From: Balneolaceae bacterium
GTDB taxonomy: Bacteria > Bacteroidota > Rhodothermia > Balneolales > Balneolaceae
DNA: 64,000 nt
Assembly (NCBI GenBank): GCA_034521445.1
Contig: JAXHMM010000012.1
Coordinates: 62,001-126,000, forward strand
Reading direction: 5' to 3'
Part shown: in pieces, positions 44,026 to 53,351 of the stretch
Layout of the letters: each line of letters begins with the position of its first letter
Position numbering within the stretch: the stretch's first letter is position 1
Made by a program: the position numbers and the translations under genes
Notes under the pieces: generated by a model
What the model was told of the DNA's origin: nothing
The model's database searches: none
The model's input: only the letters and a program-made list of their open reading frames with translations

Positions 44026-47000
44026 ATGGAAAACCTGTTCCGACGACGATATCTGATCTCGCTTACCTACATGATCGTAGTCGTCGTTGGTATTGCTGCC
44101 TGGCAATCCATTTCGTTGGAGGAGGCGCCTGAGCTTAATCAACCCTCTATCTCCATCAGCTATAGTTGGGGCACCACTTCGCCGGAGATCGTCGAAAAAG
44201 AAATTACCCGCAAGGTTGAGTCTGCCGCCAACAGGCTGCGGGATGTAGAGCGGATTGTCTCTTCAACAAGTGAGGGCAGTTCAAGCGTTACCATCTATTT
44301 CAGTAACAATGCTCCTGTGGATTTCCGCAAAGTGGAGTTGCAGGAGTATCTGATCGGCATGCAGGAATCGCTGCCTCCCAACGTGCGGAATCCCAGCATC
44401 ACGCACAGGGTGCCGGAGGAGCTCCAGGATACACAGAATCTGCTCCACTATACCATCAGTGGAGAACGGCAGGTAAACGAATTGCTGGACTATGTGGACC
44501 AAAACATTCGATTGCCTCTGCTGGGTGTAGACGGAGTATCCGATATATCCGTTCAAGGGGCGGCACGACCGGCACTAGTGTTGGAGTTTAATCCCCAGAT
44601 GGTTGACAGGTACAACATCAATCCCAACGCCATCGGATATCAGATAACTACCAATTTTCAGTGGCGATCATCTGGATTTATAGAAACTTCCGGGAATCGT
44701 TACAGCATGTTGGTGCCGCCACAGTATGAGAATCTTGACGATATCCGCAGCATGTGGATCTCCGTACCAGGATCCGAGCGTCGTCTGCGTCTTTCAACCG
44801 TTGCCAATGTTTCTATACAGGATGCGCCTACCACCTATGCTTACCGTATTAACGGCACGCCGTCTCTGACCATACAATTCATCAAAAAAAGCGGTGCGGA
44901 TGCCATCCGGCTGGCGGAATTGCTCCGCGGCAGAATGGACGAAATTCGCAGTGAGATGCCGGAAGAATTTACATTGCGGCTGGTGAATGATTATACGGAG
45001 GATCTAAGGGAGCAATTCGACAGTTTGCAGAATCAGGCACTGGCCAGTCTGGCGGTCGTATTTCTAATACTCCTGGCCTTCATACGGCGTTTCCGGGCCC
45101 CATTTGTGATTCTTGGTAGCATCATCTTTTCACTGCTGCTTAGTTTGGCCATTCTCTACTTCATTGGCTATACGCTGAATGTACTGACCCTCGCCGGCCT
45201 TACCGTGGCCCTGGGCATGATTATTGACAACGCCGTAGTAGTTTTTGAGCAGGTGAATCCAGGACTGCCGGACGATCGAGAGAGCCGTATCCAGCATGTA
45301 GTTGAGCAGCTTCCACGGTCGGTGGTACCTGTATTGGGTGCAACCCTAACCACGGTGGGCATTTTCATACCTCTGTTTTTTGCGATGGAAGAGCTCCAGC
45401 TGTTCCTGGTGCCCCTCGCTGTAGCTCTCTCATCCACTTTGGTTTCCTCAGTGTTTATCGCCTTATCCTGGATTCCCTATTCACTGATCTGGCTTGTTCC
45501 TCCCAAATCGGACAGCAAGGAGATTGCCAGAGAAGCGCGTGGATTCTTCAAGAAGTTTCGCAGGGGACTTCTTTGGCTTTTTGCCTTTCGCCATCGTGCC
45601 CGTTGGTTTTTTTACGTGGCTCTTATAGCCGTATTCGGAATTCCCATCTGGGCTATTGAGACGCCGGCCTTCGATGACGAGGAAACACAAACCTGGTGGC
45701 CTGAATTTACCCGGGTCTACTTTGATAACCGCTCCGATATCGATCCCTGGGTAGGAGGGTTGTCGTACCGGTTCTTCAATGATATTTATTTTGGAAGTCC
45801 CTGGGGAGGCTACTCAACCCAGCAGAGTATCTATGTCAGTATTAGAACCCCGCAGGGAACGCCCTACGAAGAAATCAACAAGATGGCGCTTAATTTCGAG
45901 CGCATTGTGCAACCTTATGCGGACGCCTTTACATACTACCAGGCACAGGTAAACAGCCGCAATGAAACGGCCAACCTCCGCTTCTATATCAAAGACGAAT
46001 ATCTTACCCGTCCTGAGCCCTACATATTCTACGCAGAAGCTCAGTATCTGGCCGCACGCACGGGCAATTCGGGTATTTCGGTAGGTGGGCTGGGTGACGG
46101 CATCTCCACGGGGCTGGGAAGCATGTCCATCAACAGGAGCATCTATCTGACGGGCTACTCCTATGATGGTCTGCTGGATGTTGCCCGGGACCTGGAACGC
46201 AGGCTAACACGCAGCCGGAGGGTGAATAACGTCGATATTCATGGATCGGGGGGATATGGCAACGAAGAAACCTTTCACTATTTCTTGGATCCAAGGAAGG
46301 AAGAAATGGCCATGCGTGGTATAGATTGGCAGGAACTCAGTCAGGCCATATCCATGGACGTCAACACCAGCAATACGGCCGGCAGTATTGAGATGAATGG
46401 GCAGAGCATGCAGGTTATCACCAGAAACATTACGCCTGCCGACCGCCCCGAACAGCTGCTGAACAAAAAGCGCATCAGCGGACCCGATAGCACCATGTTT
46501 ACCCTGGAGCAGGTGGCGGAGGTGAGCCGGGAGAAAACCCAGTCAACCATCAATCGGGAAAACCAGTCATACTCACGCACGGTAGGTGTGGATTTCCTTG
46601 GTCCACATCGCCTGGCCACCGATTACATCGATGGCGTGGTGGAGGAGACGCCCACACCGGTTGGCGTGACCATCAGCACCAGCCGAAGCGGCACATGGAA
46701 TTTTGGAAGTTCCGAGCAGACCCGAAACTTGCTGTTCATCCTGGCTATGACCGTCCTGAGCGTATGGATGATCGTCTCGGCCTTGCTGGAATCGTGGGTG
46801 GATCCGCTGATCGTGATTTCCGCCGTGCCCCTCAGTCTTATTGGCGTGATGATCGGCTCCCTGTATCACGATCTGGCCTTCGACCAGGGAGCTATTGCAG
46901 GCACCCTGCTCTGTGTTGGTGTAGTGGTCAATAACTCCATCCTCCTTATGCACGAAAAGCAGTATCTGCGCGGTAAGGGCATTCACGGCATACGAAGCTG

Positions 47001-47211
47001 GCTGTATGTATACCGCAACAAGATGCGGGCGGTGATGGTGACGACACTTACGACCATCGGAGGACTTCTCCCCATCCTTATTCTGAGCGACCACGATATT
47101 TGGCAGCCGCTCGCCACCATCGTAACTTGGGGACTGGGCATCAGTACGGTGCTCATCCTGTTATTGATGGGCCTCTGGGAGAAGACAAACCTGAGAAGCG
47201 CAAACGATTAG
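44026..47211 (+). CDS. RND efflux transporter, inner-membrane pump 2
   Basis: A complete 1061-residue RND pump. Helix 1 is RRRYLISLTYMIVVVVGIAA, the porter domain has SVTIYFSNNAPVDFRKVEL, and the proton-relay region is LTVALGMIIDNAVVVFEQVN. Further helices sit near ILIILLLA-like stretches and at the end (GLGISTVLILLLMGLW). The frame is intact. With pump 1 and its lipoprotein, it forms a two-pump, one-adaptor layout like MdtBC, but here separated by the island of 38.3-43.9 kb. Two non-identical pumps often form mixed trimers. The start ATG is at 44026. Confidence 0.88.
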   Translation: MENLFRRRYLISLTYMIVVVVGIAAWQSISLEEAPELNQPSISISYSWGTTSPEIVEKEITRKVESAANRLRDVERIVSSTSEGSSSVTIYFSNNAPVDFRKVELQEYLIGMQESLPPNVRNPSITHRVPEELQDTQNLLHYTISGERQVNELLDYVDQNIRLPLLGVDGVSDISVQGAARPALVLEFNPQMVDRYNINPNAIGYQITTNFQWRSSGFIETSGNRYSMLVPPQYENLDDIRSMWISVPGSERRLRLSTVANVSIQDAPTTYAYRINGTPSLTIQFIKKSGADAIRLAELLRGRMDEIRSEMPEEFTLRLVNDYTEDLREQFDSLQNQALASLAVVFLILLAFIRRFRAPFVILGSIIFSLLLSLAILYFIGYTLNVLTLAGLTVALGMIIDNAVVVFEQVNPGLPDDRESRIQHVVEQLPRSVVPVLGATLTTVGIFIPLFFAMEELQLFLVPLAVALSSTLVSSVFIALSWIPYSLIWLVPPKSDSKEIAREARGFFKKFRRGLLWLFAFRHRARWFFYVALIAVFGIPIWAIETPAFDDEETQTWWPEFTRVYFDNRSDIDPWVGGLSYRFFNDIYFGSPWGGYSTQQSIYVSIRTPQGTPYEEINKMALNFERIVQPYADAFTYYQAQVNSRNETANLRFYIKDEYLTRPEPYIFYAEAQYLAARTGNSGISVGGLGDGISTGLGSMSINRSIYLTGYSYDGLLDVARDLERRLTRSRRVNNVDIHGSGGYGNEETFHYFLDPRKEEMAMRGIDWQELSQAISMDVNTSNTAGSIEMNGQSMQVITRNITPADRPEQLLNKKRISGPDSTMFTLEQVAEVSREKTQSTINRENQSYSRTVGVDFLGPHRLATDYIDGVVEETPTPVGVTISTSRSGTWNFGSSEQTRNLLFILAMTVLSVWMIVSALLESWVDPLIVISAVPLSLIGVMIGSLYHDLAFDQGAIAGTLLCVGVVVNNSILLMHEKQYLRGKGIHGIRSWLYVYRNKMRAVMVTTLTTIGGLLPILILSDHDIWQPLATIVTWGLGISTVLILLLMGLWEKTNLRSAND

Positions 47212-47226
47212 CACTACCCGCTTCTC

Positions 47227-47346
47227 ATGAACCGTTACCATCCTACAGCGGGACAAATAACGTTCACTTGCCTGTTCCTTGTCCTCGCCCCGAGCTGTCT
47301 CGCCACCCAGTTTGAACAGGTAAAATCCAAGCATGAGATGAGCTGA
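47227..47346 (+). CDS. Tiny secreted or lipoprotein-like peptide
   Basis: A 39-residue frame (MNRYHPTAGQ, then ITFTCLFLVLAPSCLATQ) with a short hydrophobic stretch and a lipobox-like APSC. Its stop codon overlaps the next start by one base (TGATG), so it is translationally coupled. It begins 15 bases after the RND pump 2 stop. It may be a small lipoprotein or a leader peptide for the next gene; no family is recognised. Confidence 0.4.
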   Translation: MNRYHPTAGQITFTCLFLVLAPSCLATQFEQVKSKHEMS

Positions 47347-48026
47347 TGACACGAGCTTCTTTTGTATGTAGTGTTATCATAATTACAGGTCTCCTGTGGT
47401 TCAATGGGTGCAATGATAAGAATCAGGAGCCGCCTCCCCTTAAACTGGGCGCGGCCTACCTGGACTCCGATGCCTTCCAGCGTTTTCAGATGAGCCTCAA
47501 GAGGGAACAGTCACGCAGCACGAGTGAGAGAGAGCTGATCAACAATGTCATAGCCGAGGTGCTTTCGCGTACCCATACGACCCTGAGCCTGCCGGTGTAC
47601 TACACGACGAGTTCCCTCGCGGCCTACACCGACAGCAGCGACCGCATCCTCCTGAAAACCAGCGAGCTGAGCGGGTCCGAATTCGGCCGCTACAGCTACT
47701 ATTCAGTGGGAAAGACCCGGAAAGGGGACATCACCGTTCTGTTTTTTCTACTTCGAAAAAACAGCACACCGGATATCGAAGTGGACCTGATGGTGGCGAC
47801 TGTGGGACGTGACGGAGGTGTCCGATCCGCAAGATCTGTGGCGCCTTTTCAGCGTGCTGTTACTGGCAAAAGGATTAACAGCGAGGTCGAGGTCAGTAAG
47901 GACTTGCGCATCGTAAGCCGCATACACGATACGGGGAACGACGTAGTTGCAAGCGCTTCTGTGGAATACCGTGATTTTCATGTGCGCGCAGACGGACGCA
48001 TCATAGAACCCCCCTTTGAGGATTAG
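47346..48026 (+). CDS. Lipoprotein, unknown function
   Basis: A 226-residue protein with a signal sequence ending LLWFNGC (Cys22), typical of a lipoprotein. The mature domain has an alpha-helical start (SLKREQSRSTSERELIN) and a beta-rich remainder (LPVYYTTSS, DITVLFFLLRK). No catalytic motif is recognised. It overlaps the preceding tiny frame and follows the RND pump; it might be an accessory part of the efflux locus. It is followed by a TPR protein on the same strand after 156 bases that show no clear gene. Confidence 0.5.
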   Translation: MTRASFVCSVIIITGLLWFNGCNDKNQEPPPLKLGAAYLDSDAFQRFQMSLKREQSRSTSERELINNVIAEVLSRTHTTLSLPVYYTTSSLAAYTDSSDRILLKTSELSGSEFGRYSYYSVGKTRKGDITVLFFLLRKNSTPDIEVDLMVATVGRDGGVRSARSVAPFQRAVTGKRINSEVEVSKDLRIVSRIHDTGNDVVASASVEYRDFHVRADGRIIEPPFED

Positions 48027-48182
48027 CGGCTCGGAGCAAGCCATGAATTACTTCTCGTTCCCATGTGTTGTAGAATGCAGGATGAAAACTCTTTCACCCC
48101 CTGCCCCTATATGGTATTGCATTAGCCTCACAGGTTGAGTAATCTACACCTGAACTATTGGAAACTGTCTTTCGCACCTGCC

Positions 48183-48938
48183 ATGACACGACGCATACTT
48201 CCTGTCCTCCTGCTTACGCTTTTTCCCATGCTGGCTTTCGCCCAGGTTGACGCTCTGGTGCAGCAGGCGGATTCGCTTTATGACCTGCACGAAGAACAGA
48301 AGGCGCTTGAGGCTTATGACCGTGTACTGGAGCAAGCCCCCGATCACTACCGGGCACTCTGGCGCAGCAGCCTCCTAAATGCGCGCGTGGGCAACCGGCA
48401 GGAGGGGAGTGCCGAGCAGCGGGAGTATTTCAGCCGGGCTCGTGATCTGGCTGATAGAGCACTTCAGGTGGACTCCACAGATGCCGAATCAAATTTTGTG
48501 ATGGCGGTGGCCATGGGACGCATGGCGCTGATATCGGGCGCTCGTGACCGGGTTGCGGCTTCCCGTGACATCAAGAGATATGCTCAGAAAGCCCTGGAGA
48601 TAGATCCCGATCATGCCGGTGCCCTGCACGTAATGGGTCGCTGGAATTTCAGGATTGCCAACCTCAGCTTCGTAGAACGCCTGGCAGCCAATACACTATT
48701 CGGGGGCGTCCCGGGTCCAGCCAGCAATGAACGGGCGGTCGAACTTACCGAAAAAGCTATCAGCATCGATGGCGATGTCCTGCTCTACTACTTCGACCTG
48801 GCTACGGTCTACCGGGAGATGGGAATGGATGAGCAGGCTATTGAGACCTGTCAGACGGCCCTGAAAATGCCATCCCGGTTGCCGGATGACGACGAGAACA
48901 AGCGGAAATGCCGGGAGCTTATCGAGGACCTGCAGTAG
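48183..48938 (+). CDS. TPR-repeat periplasmic protein (RMDN1-like)
   Basis: A 251-residue protein with a signal peptide (residues 1-18, LPVLLLTLFPMLAFAQ). TPR-like helices follow: ALVQQADSLYDLHEEQKALE, ALQVDSTDAESNFVMA, KALEIDPDHAGALHVMG, and GMDEQAIETCQTALKMPS. The central VERLAANTLFGGVPG segment resembles a bacterial branch related to regulator-of-microtubule-dynamics (FAM82) TPR proteins. The start at 48183 is taken because upstream residues are not signal-like. Function: protein-protein binding, probably in the periplasm. Confidence 0.65.
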   Translation: MTRRILPVLLLTLFPMLAFAQVDALVQQADSLYDLHEEQKALEAYDRVLEQAPDHYRALWRSSLLNARVGNRQEGSAEQREYFSRARDLADRALQVDSTDAESNFVMAVAMGRMALISGARDRVAASRDIKRYAQKALEIDPDHAGALHVMGRWNFRIANLSFVERLAANTLFGGVPGPASNERAVELTEKAISIDGDVLLYYFDLATVYREMGMDEQAIETCQTALKMPSRLPDDDENKRKCRELIEDLQ

Positions 48939-49033
48939 CCCTGCCTTCGCCGTAGAAAGCCCCGTACGCTTTTGCGTAGCCCGAATTTAGCTTACCTTTC
49001 CCGGTCCGGAACCGTGGACCATCCTACGTAGCC

Positions 49034-49576
49034 ATGCGCATCGACCCGAAATACTTCAACGTCTTTATTTTTATTCTGGCCATAGTTGCGGCCGCCCTTA
49101 TTGTGTTTTACTCGGTGTCCACTGACCGAAGCAACCAGCGTAAGTTCAGGGAATTTATCACCTCATCGGATTCTCTGGGCCTCGAGTACTGGAACGAGGC
49201 TTTTTCAAACGACACCCTCAGCATTGAGGAACTTGATAGTCGATTTGTACTGGTAGATTTCTGGGCTACCTGGTCGGTATACGGTGATGAGCGTCACCGG
49301 CACCTTCATCGGCTTCTCGAAGAACATCCCGAAATCCTGACAGTACTGGCGGCATCGGTTCGGAATCCGCTGGAAGAGGTGCGGGAATACCGCGAGCAGC
49401 ACGGCTTTCCCTTCACCTATGTGGACGGCACGCGCATCTTCACCAAGTACCGGGTGCCGGGTATTCCCACCATGATTCTCTATGGACCGGATGGCAGGAT
49501 AAGAACGGTGTTTGTGGGCTTTGAAGGGGAGGCCCAAATAGACAGCCTGAACCGTGTTATTTCCCATGGATCCTGA
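49034..49576 (+). CDS. Thioredoxin-fold (TlpA-like) protein lacking the redox cysteines
   Basis: A 180-residue membrane-anchored protein: helix 1 is residues 9-27 (NVFIFILAIVAAALIVFYS). The TlpA-type domain has FVLVDFWATW at residues 71-80; the next residues are SVYG where the family has CxxC. The cis-Pro loop is kept (VPGIPTMILYG). So it cannot do thiol exchange, but may bind partner proteins. The frame is intact. It overlaps the next gene by 11 bases and so belongs to the pabC-pabB operon, an unusual place for a thioredoxin-like protein. Confidence 0.7.
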   Translation: MRIDPKYFNVFIFILAIVAAALIVFYSVSTDRSNQRKFREFITSSDSLGLEYWNEAFSNDTLSIEELDSRFVLVDFWATWSVYGDERHRHLHRLLEEHPEILTVLAASVRNPLEEVREYREQHGFPFTYVDGTRIFTKYRVPGIPTMILYGPDGRIRTVFVGFEGEAQIDSLNRVISHGS

Positions 49577-50441
49577 TCGCTGGATAGTATATAACGGCGA
49601 ACTTCGGTTGGCGGATGAAACCTTGTTTCCCGCCGGCGCGCGCCCGGTTTTATACGGGGACGGCTGCTTCGAAACCTTCCGATCCTACAGCGGATCAATG
49701 CTGCATTTCGCGGACCATCTAGAGCGCATGATTCATGGGTTGGAGTATCTTGATATTAATATTCCTAAAGTATTGCAAGACAGTAAATTTCAATCTTTTG
49801 TTCATAAATTATTGAATGAGAATGGACGAGCGGATAGGGAGGCGATGGTCCGCCTGCAGGTGTGGCGGGAAGGGGGCAGGGGATACAGACCGGAGGAAGA
49901 CGCCCGGACCGGCTATGTGCTGACTTGTGGTCAGCTGCCCCAAAAAACGTCCGACCTTACGCTGGCCACGGTATCCACACGACGTATTCCCGAAGCTTCG
50001 CTGGCTTCGCGTTTTAAGTTGAGCGGGGGCACCAATTATATCAGGGCAGCCACGGAGGCAGCGGATATGGGGGCGGATGACGCCCTGATGCTGACGACAG
50101 ACGGCATGGTGTCGGAGACGACCATTGCCAATGTTTTCTGGCTGAAGGGAAACTCTGTAAGCACCCCTTCGGAGCATTGTGACCTGTTGCCGGGCATCAC
50201 AAGGGGTATCGTACTGAAATTGCTACGCCGTATGGGCGATCTGCAGGTGAAAGAGGGCGCATTCGGGCTGGAGGAGCTGCAAGAGGCGGATGCGGCCTGG
50301 GTGTGCAATTCTCTGCGCGAAATTCAGCCCGTTTCCCGACTGGACGACGTGAGCTACGATATGGCTCATCCCATTCATCGCAGGCTGGACGAAGCCTTCG
50401 ATGCTTATGTAGAACGAAATCTTGAGCCCCTGCAGCGATGA
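49566..50441 (+). CDS. pabC: 4-amino-4-deoxychorismate lyase (class IV aminotransferase fold)
   Basis: A 291-residue PLP enzyme that splits aminodeoxychorismate into 4-aminobenzoate and pyruvate for folate synthesis. VLYGDGCFETFRSY and the PLP lysine in SRFKLSGGTNYIRA are visible, as is the phosphate site VSETTIANVFW. The start at 49566 (MDPDRWIVYNGEL) fits the fold; a GTG at 49554 is possible. An AT-rich patch at about 49740-49825 interrupts the GC-rich gene without breaking the frame. The following pabB overlaps by four bases (ATGA). A branched-chain aminotransferase is a less likely alternative. Confidence 0.85.
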   Translation: MDPDRWIVYNGELRLADETLFPAGARPVLYGDGCFETFRSYSGSMLHFADHLERMIHGLEYLDINIPKVLQDSKFQSFVHKLLNENGRADREAMVRLQVWREGGRGYRPEEDARTGYVLTCGQLPQKTSDLTLATVSTRRIPEASLASRFKLSGGTNYIRAATEAADMGADDALMLTTDGMVSETTIANVFWLKGNSVSTPSEHCDLLPGITRGIVLKLLRRMGDLQVKEGAFGLEELQEADAAWVCNSLREIQPVSRLDDVSYDMAHPIHRRLDEAFDAYVERNLEPLQR

Positions 50442-51673
50442 GCGGCAAGTTGGATACCTATTTACAGGCGCTGCGCAACCGGGGACCGGTGGTCCTGCTT
50501 GAGTCGCAGTCTCCCGACCACCCGGAGGGCAGGGTTTCCTACCTGGCGGGCGAGCCTGAATACGTCCTGCACATGCCGCCCGGCGGGGGAAAGGACAACC
50601 CGTGGGACATACTGCGTGAATGCTACGCGCAACGACAGGACTGGCTGTTCGGCTTCCTGGGCTATGATTTGAAAAATCACCTGGAGGATCTCCAATCGGC
50701 CAATCCCGATCCCGTGGGGGCCCCGGACCTCTGGTTTATGCAGCCGGGCGTGCTGCTGGAATACCGTCACGGGGACGGCGACGTTCGTGCGCTGAAGGGG
50801 GAAGTGCCGGCCGAGGAGGTATCGCAGGACCCGAAGGAGGGGAGCGCCGTTCTCGAAGTCAGCGATTTTACCTCCTCGACCAGTCGTTTTGATTACCTGA
50901 ACCGCATTCGGGAGGCCCAGGAGCGTATACGCGAGGGCGACTTTTACGAAATCAACCTATCGCACCAGATGAGCGGTCAATTTACGGGCGATCCTTTCGA
51001 TCTCTACCGGCGCATGCGCCAGGTGGGACCGGTTCCCTTTGCCGCCTTTATGGAGACCGGGGAGCTGTCGGTCTGTTCGCTCTCGCCGGAGCGTTTCCTG
51101 GCGCGCAGGGGCGACCGTGTTTTCTCCCAGCCTATCAAGGGTACCGTGGAGCGGGGTGCCGATCCCGAAGAAGACCGCAGGCTGCGCGATGGCCTCTCCG
51201 TCTCCTCTAAGGACCGGGCGGAGAACCTGATGATCGTGGACCTGGTACGCAACGATCTGAGCCGGGTCGCCCGAAAGGAAAGCGTGACCGTGCGGGATCT
51301 TTTCCAGGTGCAGACTTTTGGCACCGTCCACCAGATGGTTTCCACCGTAGAGGCAAGGGTGGACACGGACGACCCTTTCGAGATTATCCGGGCCTGCTAC
51401 CCCATGGGTTCCATGACCGGCGCGCCGAAAATAAGTACAATGAAATACATCGAAGAGCTGGAAAACTATCGCAGGGGAGTATACTCGGGGGCCATCGGCT
51501 ACCTCGATCCCAAGGGTAATTTCGATTTTAACGTGGTGATACGCACCGCACTGATCCGCGGCAACCGTCTCTTCTACTCGGTGGGGGGGGCCATCACCAG
51601 CGATTCCGACCCCGGGTCCGAATGGAGGGAAACCCTGGTGAAGGGAAGGGCGCTGACGCAGCTCTTCGGTTGA
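50438..51673 (+). CDS. pabB: Aminodeoxychorismate synthase component I
   Basis: A 411-residue chorismate-binding enzyme that makes aminodeoxychorismate. PIKGTVERGADPEED contains the active-site lysine of PabB; CSLSPERFLAR, YPMGSMTGAPKISTM and DLVRNDLSRVA are the other conserved segments. The N-terminal domain is shorter than in E. coli PabB, as seen in related organisms. It starts four bases inside pabC, giving an operon with pabC and the degenerate TlpA-like gene. The glutamine amidotransferase PabA is not in the window. Confidence 0.9.
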   Translation: MSGKLDTYLQALRNRGPVVLLESQSPDHPEGRVSYLAGEPEYVLHMPPGGGKDNPWDILRECYAQRQDWLFGFLGYDLKNHLEDLQSANPDPVGAPDLWFMQPGVLLEYRHGDGDVRALKGEVPAEEVSQDPKEGSAVLEVSDFTSSTSRFDYLNRIREAQERIREGDFYEINLSHQMSGQFTGDPFDLYRRMRQVGPVPFAAFMETGELSVCSLSPERFLARRGDRVFSQPIKGTVERGADPEEDRRLRDGLSVSSKDRAENLMIVDLVRNDLSRVARKESVTVRDLFQVQTFGTVHQMVSTVEARVDTDDPFEIIRACYPMGSMTGAPKISTMKYIEELENYRRGVYSGAIGYLDPKGNFDFNVVIRTALIRGNRLFYSVGGAITSDSDPGSEWRETLVKGRALTQLFG

Positions 51674-51748
51674 CGGTGCTCATGAAATGATTGTGTGTCT
51701 TTTGGAGTTTTGAATGTCTGACATCAGAATCTTCCAAAATGGTACCGC

Positions 51749-53278
51749 ATGAGCCAAGGGCACGAAAACATTGAAACGCTGGGGCAACTGAAGGAGAGCG
51801 GATGGGAATCCCGCTCCGTGAAGAAGGAAATCCGCTCCAATCTTATCCGGAAGATTCAGGACGGAGAGAACCTGTTTCCCGGTATTCTCGGGTACGATAC
51901 GTCGGTTATTCCCCAGATTCAGCACGCCCTTCTGGCACGACACGATCTCATCCTGCTGGGACTCCGGGGCCAGGCCAAGACGCGCATTCTGCGTATGCTG
52001 GTTAACTTCCTGGACGAGTACATGCCCGTGGTTGCCGGCTCGGAGATCAACGACGATCCCTACAATCCCATCTCGCGCCATGCGCGCCATCTGATAGGGG
52101 AGGAGGGGGACGATACACCCATAGAATGGGTGCACCGAAGCAAACGTTACGGAGAGAAGCTGGCCACACCCGACACCACGGTTGCTGATCTCATCGGCGA
52201 CATCGATCCCATCAAGGCGGCCTCGGAGAAACTCACCCTGGCCGATGAGCGGGTGATCAATTTCGGACTTATACCGCGTACCAACCGCGGTATTTTTGTC
52301 ATCAATGAACTGCCCGACCTACAGCCGCGCATCCAGGTATCTCTGCTCAACATCATGCAGGAGCGCGACATCCAAATCCGCGGATTCAATGTGCGCATCC
52401 CATTGGACGTCTCCATGGCCTATTCGGCCAACCCGGAAGATTATACCAACCGCGGGAATATCATCACTCCCCTGAAGGACCGTATCGATTCGCAGATACT
52501 GACCCACTACCCGAGGGATCTGGAAACGGGTATGAAAATCACAAGCCAGGAGGCCTGGGTGCGGCGCAACGGTCAAACAGGTATCGAAGTGCCTCAAATT
52601 ATACGCGAAATGGTCGAGCAGGTGGCCGTTGAGGCGCGGAATTCCGAGTATATTGACCAGAAGAGCGGAGTCTCCACACGTATGACCATAACGGCCATGG
52701 AGCAACTCATATCGGCCGCCGAGCGCCGCAGCATCGCCCGCGGGCAGGAGCGTACCGCCGTGCGGGTGACCGATCTCTTTCACATGGTCCCCGCCCTCAC
52801 CGGCAAAATGGAACTGGTATACGAGGGCGAGCAGGAGGGCGCCGTCAATGTGGCACGACACCTCATCGGGAAAGCCGTCAAGAAGATATTCACGCGCCGC
52901 TTTCCTGATCCAAAGCGTCAAAAGAAGCAGGACGATCCCTCGGTCTACCGCGAAATACTCGACTGGTTTTCGCAGGGCCATACCCTGCAGATACGCGACG
53001 ACCTGGAGGAGTCTTCCTACCGCAAGGCCCTGGACGGAGTACCCGGCCTGAAGGAGGTGGCCGATACCTACGGAATGGCGGACGACAGCGACGGGGATGA
53101 TTCCGAACAGGTGCGCTACGCCCTCATGGACCTGATCCTGGAGGGCTTGCATCAGCATTCCATGCTGGGCCGCGACGATCTGGATGAAGGGCGCAGCTAT
53201 ACCGACATGCTCGACAGCATGCTGGGCTCGATGGGGGACATGGACGACCTGGAGGATCTGGACGATTATAATTCGTGA
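51749..53278 (+). CDS. MoxR/ChlI-type AAA+ ATPase
   Basis: A 509-residue AAA+ protein. Walker A is GLRGQAKTR (residues 71-79), a MoxR-like variant of the P-loop; Walker B is IFVINELPDLQ; the helix-2 insert and sensor motifs resemble ChlI (magnesium chelatase subunit I). A C-terminal part (about residues 400-500) is acidic at the end (GDMDDLEDLDDY). No ChlD/VWA partner gene follows, unlike most MoxR or ChlI loci. It is probably a chaperone-type ATPase that matures metal enzymes or membrane complexes; magnesium chelatase function is unlikely without partners. The start ATG is at 51749. Confidence 0.7.
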   Translation: MSQGHENIETLGQLKESGWESRSVKKEIRSNLIRKIQDGENLFPGILGYDTSVIPQIQHALLARHDLILLGLRGQAKTRILRMLVNFLDEYMPVVAGSEINDDPYNPISRHARHLIGEEGDDTPIEWVHRSKRYGEKLATPDTTVADLIGDIDPIKAASEKLTLADERVINFGLIPRTNRGIFVINELPDLQPRIQVSLLNIMQERDIQIRGFNVRIPLDVSMAYSANPEDYTNRGNIITPLKDRIDSQILTHYPRDLETGMKITSQEAWVRRNGQTGIEVPQIIREMVEQVAVEARNSEYIDQKSGVSTRMTITAMEQLISAAERRSIARGQERTAVRVTDLFHMVPALTGKMELVYEGEQEGAVNVARHLIGKAVKKIFTRRFPDPKRQKKQDDPSVYREILDWFSQGHTLQIRDDLEESSYRKALDGVPGLKEVADTYGMADDSDGDDSEQVRYALMDLILEGLHQHSMLGRDDLDEGRSYTDMLDSMLGSMGDMDDLEDLDDYNS

Positions 53279-53351
53279 TGCGTTGCAATAACTGCCTCAT
53301 ACCCGTATCTTTATCGACCTGAAATCAAGGCAAACGACATTTCCCAATGCA

